NCBI GenBank assembly: GCA_964632755.1
Contig: CAZWDT010000079.1
Span: 1 to 6,719, forward strand
Length of the DNA stretch: 6,719 nt
Direction: 5' to 3'
Source: JAFGMR01 sp964632755
GTDB taxonomy: Archaea; Halobacteriota; Methanosarcinia; Methanotrichales; Methanotrichaceae
Under the pieces are notes generated by a model, which worked only from the letters and a program-made list of their open reading frames with translations, made no database searches and had not been told where the DNA came from. The stretch's first letter is position 1; the number at the start of each line of letters is the position of its first letter. The translations under genes were made by a program, and so were the position numbers. Below are positions 4,878 through 6,719 of the stretch, piece by piece.

Positions 4878-6719
4878 CTAGCAGGCTGGTTGGCTCACCC
4901 CCGTGGCTTGCGGGCGGAGCTTCACCACCCAGGCGTCGTAGTCCCCCTGCCTTGCGAGATTCGAGAGGTCCCCGTTGTTCGATCCTGTGTAGCCGGCAAG
5001 CAGCCAGCCCCCGTCAGAGCAGGGCACGACAGCGCTTCCGTAGTCGCTTCCGCTTCCTCCAAAGCAGCGGCTCCAGGCATAGTCCCATCCGTCCATATGG
5101 TCAGATGAAAGAGAGACGGCCCACATATCCCAGTCGCCGTGGTTGCCGATGGCATCGCCGTCGTTGGACTGAGATGAGCCTACCAGCAGGGTGGAATCGG
5201 ATATGTACGAATAGTCAATGTCTCGGCCTTCGTCCCATTCGCTGCCCCCAAGGCAGAGCATATCGTCAAAGATAACTTCTGTTGTATTGCCATCATACCT
5301 GATACCATTGCAGACCATCGTCCAAGCGTCATAACCGCCGTGGTTTCCGATCACATCGCCGTCATTGGACAGTGTCCTTCCCATGAACAATCCCCAATTT
5401 ATGCCATAGCCATAGTCGTCGCTGCTGCCACCTGCACAGGTCTGGGCGCGGATCTGGCCAGTGGAGTTCGTGTATAGGAACCAGAAATCGAATCCACCAT
5501 GGTTTCCGCTAACATCCCCATCGTTGGATCTGGTATAGCCTTTCAGGAAGAGATTATCGCCTTCTGTGGGCATAAGGCCGCTTCCGTAATCGTCGTCGCT
5601 TCCCCCAAAGCATTTCTGCCATAATATATTACCTAATTGGTCTAGCCTCATTGCCCATAGATCGTAGCCGCCGTGGTTTCCGGAGACGTCGCCGTCATTT
5701 GAGCTCGTGTATCCGACCATGATGTAGCCGATATCATTATTGTCGTCATAGGTTATGCCGACTGTTGTGGCATAGTCCTCGCCGGTTCCTCCGTAGCATC
5801 TGACCCATTGGAGGGTTAAATCGTCGTCCAGGAAAGCAACCCAGGCGTCGGTCCCCCCATGGTTCCCTTCCATCTCGCCATCGGTGGAGGTTGTTGAGCC
5901 TGCCAGGAAATATCCGCCATCTACCTGGGCAATGGACCTGCCGTAGTCATCCCCGCTTCCGCCAATGCAGCTTTGCCATAGCAGGGCGCCCCCGGAATCG
6001 ACCTTGGCCACCCAGGCGTCCTGGCGGCCGTGGTTTCCGGAGACGTCGCCAGCCTGCGAGTCGGTCTCGCCTACGAAGACATAGCCTCCGTCGCCAGCCT
6101 GCGCTGCATCCCAGATGTAATCGCCGCCGCTTCCGCCATAGGAGGCCTGCCACTCGATCGGCGAGATCTTGACCACCCAGACGTCGTTATAGCCGTGGTT
6201 CCCAGAGACGTCGCCGTCGTTCGAGTTTGTTTGTCCGGCCATTATGTACCCGCCGTCAGGCGTTGCCTGGATGCTGTTAATGTTAACGTAATCGGCACTT
6301 GTTCCTCCCAGGCACCTCTGCCACTGGAGGTTGCCGCTTTGATCGAGCTTGATCACCCAGACGTCATAGTAGCCGTGGTTCCCAGAGACGTCGCCGTCGT
6401 TCGAGATTGTGAATCCTGCCATTATGTACCCGCCGTCGGATGTTTCCTGGATGCTGTTACTGTAATCGTCACTGCTCCCCCCAAGGCACCTCTGCCACTG
6501 GAGGTTGCCGCTTTGATCGAGCTTGACCACCCAGACGTCGTAGCTGCCGTGGTTCCCAGAGACGTCGCCGTCGTTCGAGTCTGTTTGTCCGGCCATTATG
6601 TACCCGCCGTCGGATGTTTCCTGGATGCTGTTACTGTAATCGTCACTGCTCCCCCCAAGGCACCTCTGCCACTGGAGGTTGCCGCTTTGATCGAGCTTGA
6701 CCACCCAGACGTCGTAGCT
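4878..6719 (-). CDS. Beta-propeller-like tandem repeat protein, C-terminal part (5' end beyond window)
   Basis: 613 residues are visible, open at the right edge, so the true start lies outside; the first methionine-type codon inside (6704) is an internal GTG. The protein is built of ten ~58-residue units of the form W-V-V-K-L-D...G-N-L-W-Q-x-C-x-G-G-S-x-D-D-Y...G-G-Y-x-x-A-G-x-T-x-S-N-D-G-D-V-S-G-N-H-G-x-x-D. The GGSxDDY-to-GYT part resembles SBBP-type beta-propeller repeats, and the acidic NDGDVSGNHG loop could bind metal ions such as calcium. Such proteins are usually secreted or surface-exposed, with adhesion or carbohydrate-related roles proposed; the signal peptide would be outside the window. 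Units 1-2 are almost identical in DNA, unit 3 is close, and later units diverge (unit 4 is shorter, units 6, 9 and 10 are longer). It ends in QATGVSQPAC without a membrane anchor or sorting motif. An alternative minus frame that also looks coding crosses this end, so the C-terminus may be frameshifted. Confidence 0.85.
   Translation of the reverse strand, partial: SYDVWVVKLDQSGNLQWQRCLGGSSDDYSNSIQETSDGGYIMAGQTDSNDGDVSGNHGSYDVWVVKLDQSGNLQWQRCLGGSSDDYSNSIQETSDGGYIMAGFTISNDGDVSGNHGYYDVWVIKLDQSGNLQWQRCLGGTSADYVNINSIQATPDGGYIMAGQTNSNDGDVSGNHGYNDVWVVKISPIEWQASYGGSGGDYIWDAAQAGDGGYVFVGETDSQAGDVSGNHGRQDAWVAKVDSGGALLWQSCIGGSGDDYGRSIAQVDGGYFLAGSTTSTDGEMEGNHGGTDAWVAFLDDDLTLQWVRCYGGTGEDYATTVGITYDDNNDIGYIMVGYTSSNDGDVSGNHGGYDLWAMRLDQLGNILWQKCFGGSDDDYGSGLMPTEGDNLFLKGYTRSNDGDVSGNHGGFDFWFLYTNSTGQIRAQTCAGGSSDDYGYGINWGLFMGRTLSNDGDVIGNHGGYDAWTMVCNGIRYDGNTTEVIFDDMLCLGGSEWDEGRDIDYSYISDSTLLVGSSQSNDGDAIGNHGDWDMWAVSLSSDHMDGWDYAWSRCFGGSGSDYGSAVVPCSDGGWLLAGYTGSNNGDLSNLARQGDYDAWVVKLRPQATGVSQPAC
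6372..6719. repeat. Two adjacent 174-bp units, near-identical (168 of 174 bases)
   Basis: Units 6546-6719 and 6372-6545 each encode 58 residues. They differ only at six positions, all within one 18-base block (6580-6597 against 6406-6423). A third, more diverged unit lies just before 6372 and carries a six-base insertion. This is an in-frame tandem array that has expanded or been homogenised recently and probably continues beyond the window. Confidence 0.9.

Noticed and set aside
4820..5275. Plus-strand frame opposite the end of the repeat protein, and a similar one at 5891-6172
   Set aside because: They are Arg/Ser/Pro-rich shadows of the repeat gene.
6180..6719. CRISPR-like or noncoding tandem repeat
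   Set aside because: The 174-bp units are contiguous, in frame and encode a consistent protein motif. There are no spacers.
1..6719. tRNA, rRNA, riboswitch or replication origin
   Set aside because: No cloverleaf, rRNA-like segment, conserved aptamer pattern or cluster of iterons was seen in any part of the window, though this was judged by eye without a covariance search.

Overview
The window looks like an accessory, partly decayed stretch of a methanogenic archaeon. A Methanothrix/Methanosaeta-like or related Methanosarcinales genome is my best guess, not proven. The archaeal signals are a GGTGAT-type ribosome binding site before the small membrane-protein gene, TATA-like boxes about 30 bases upstream of starts, and a secreted-type repeat protein of a kind I associate with these methanogens and with Bacteroidetes.

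Layout: (1) bases 3-137 hold the last codons of an unrecognised gene. (2) Bases 138-358 have no recognisable gene and contain an (AT)9 tract. (3) Bases 359-856 are the C-terminal half of a AAA+ ATPase of the type found in extracellular contractile injection system (eCIS) clusters, with its Walker B lost and an in-frame stop. (4) From 843, overlapping the ATPase end by 14 bases, runs a DUF4157 protein (HELTH motif), the hallmark cargo-associated family of eCIS loci. (5) A complete IS66-family element (1817-3557, 22-bp imperfect inverted repeats, 8-bp target duplication AATAAATA, single transposase on the minus strand) has inserted into that gene. (6) Bases 3566-3863 are the severed 3' end of the DUF4157 gene. 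Removing the IS and one target copy rejoins the two halves into one uninterrupted 423-residue frame whose C-terminal third looks like a bacterial EndoU-type RNase toxin domain.

(7) Bases 3864-4098 hold a hairpin, a short coding-like relic and AT-rich spacer. (8) Bases 4099-4497 (minus) encode a 132-residue holin-like membrane protein. (9) Bases 4498-4877 are intergenic with two competing short relics. (10) Bases 4878-6719 (minus, entering from the right edge) encode a protein made of at least ten ~58-residue beta-propeller-like repeats, with nearly identical copies towards the right edge of the window.

Read together, the left half is the tail of an eCIS locus (ATPase, then metallopeptidase-like leader, then nuclease payload) that has been inactivated by ATPase decay and by a transposon landing inside the toxin domain. 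The clearest new result is the reconstruction of the interrupted DUF4157-EndoU effector. The functional calls for EndoU and the holin-like protein are pattern recognition without a database search.
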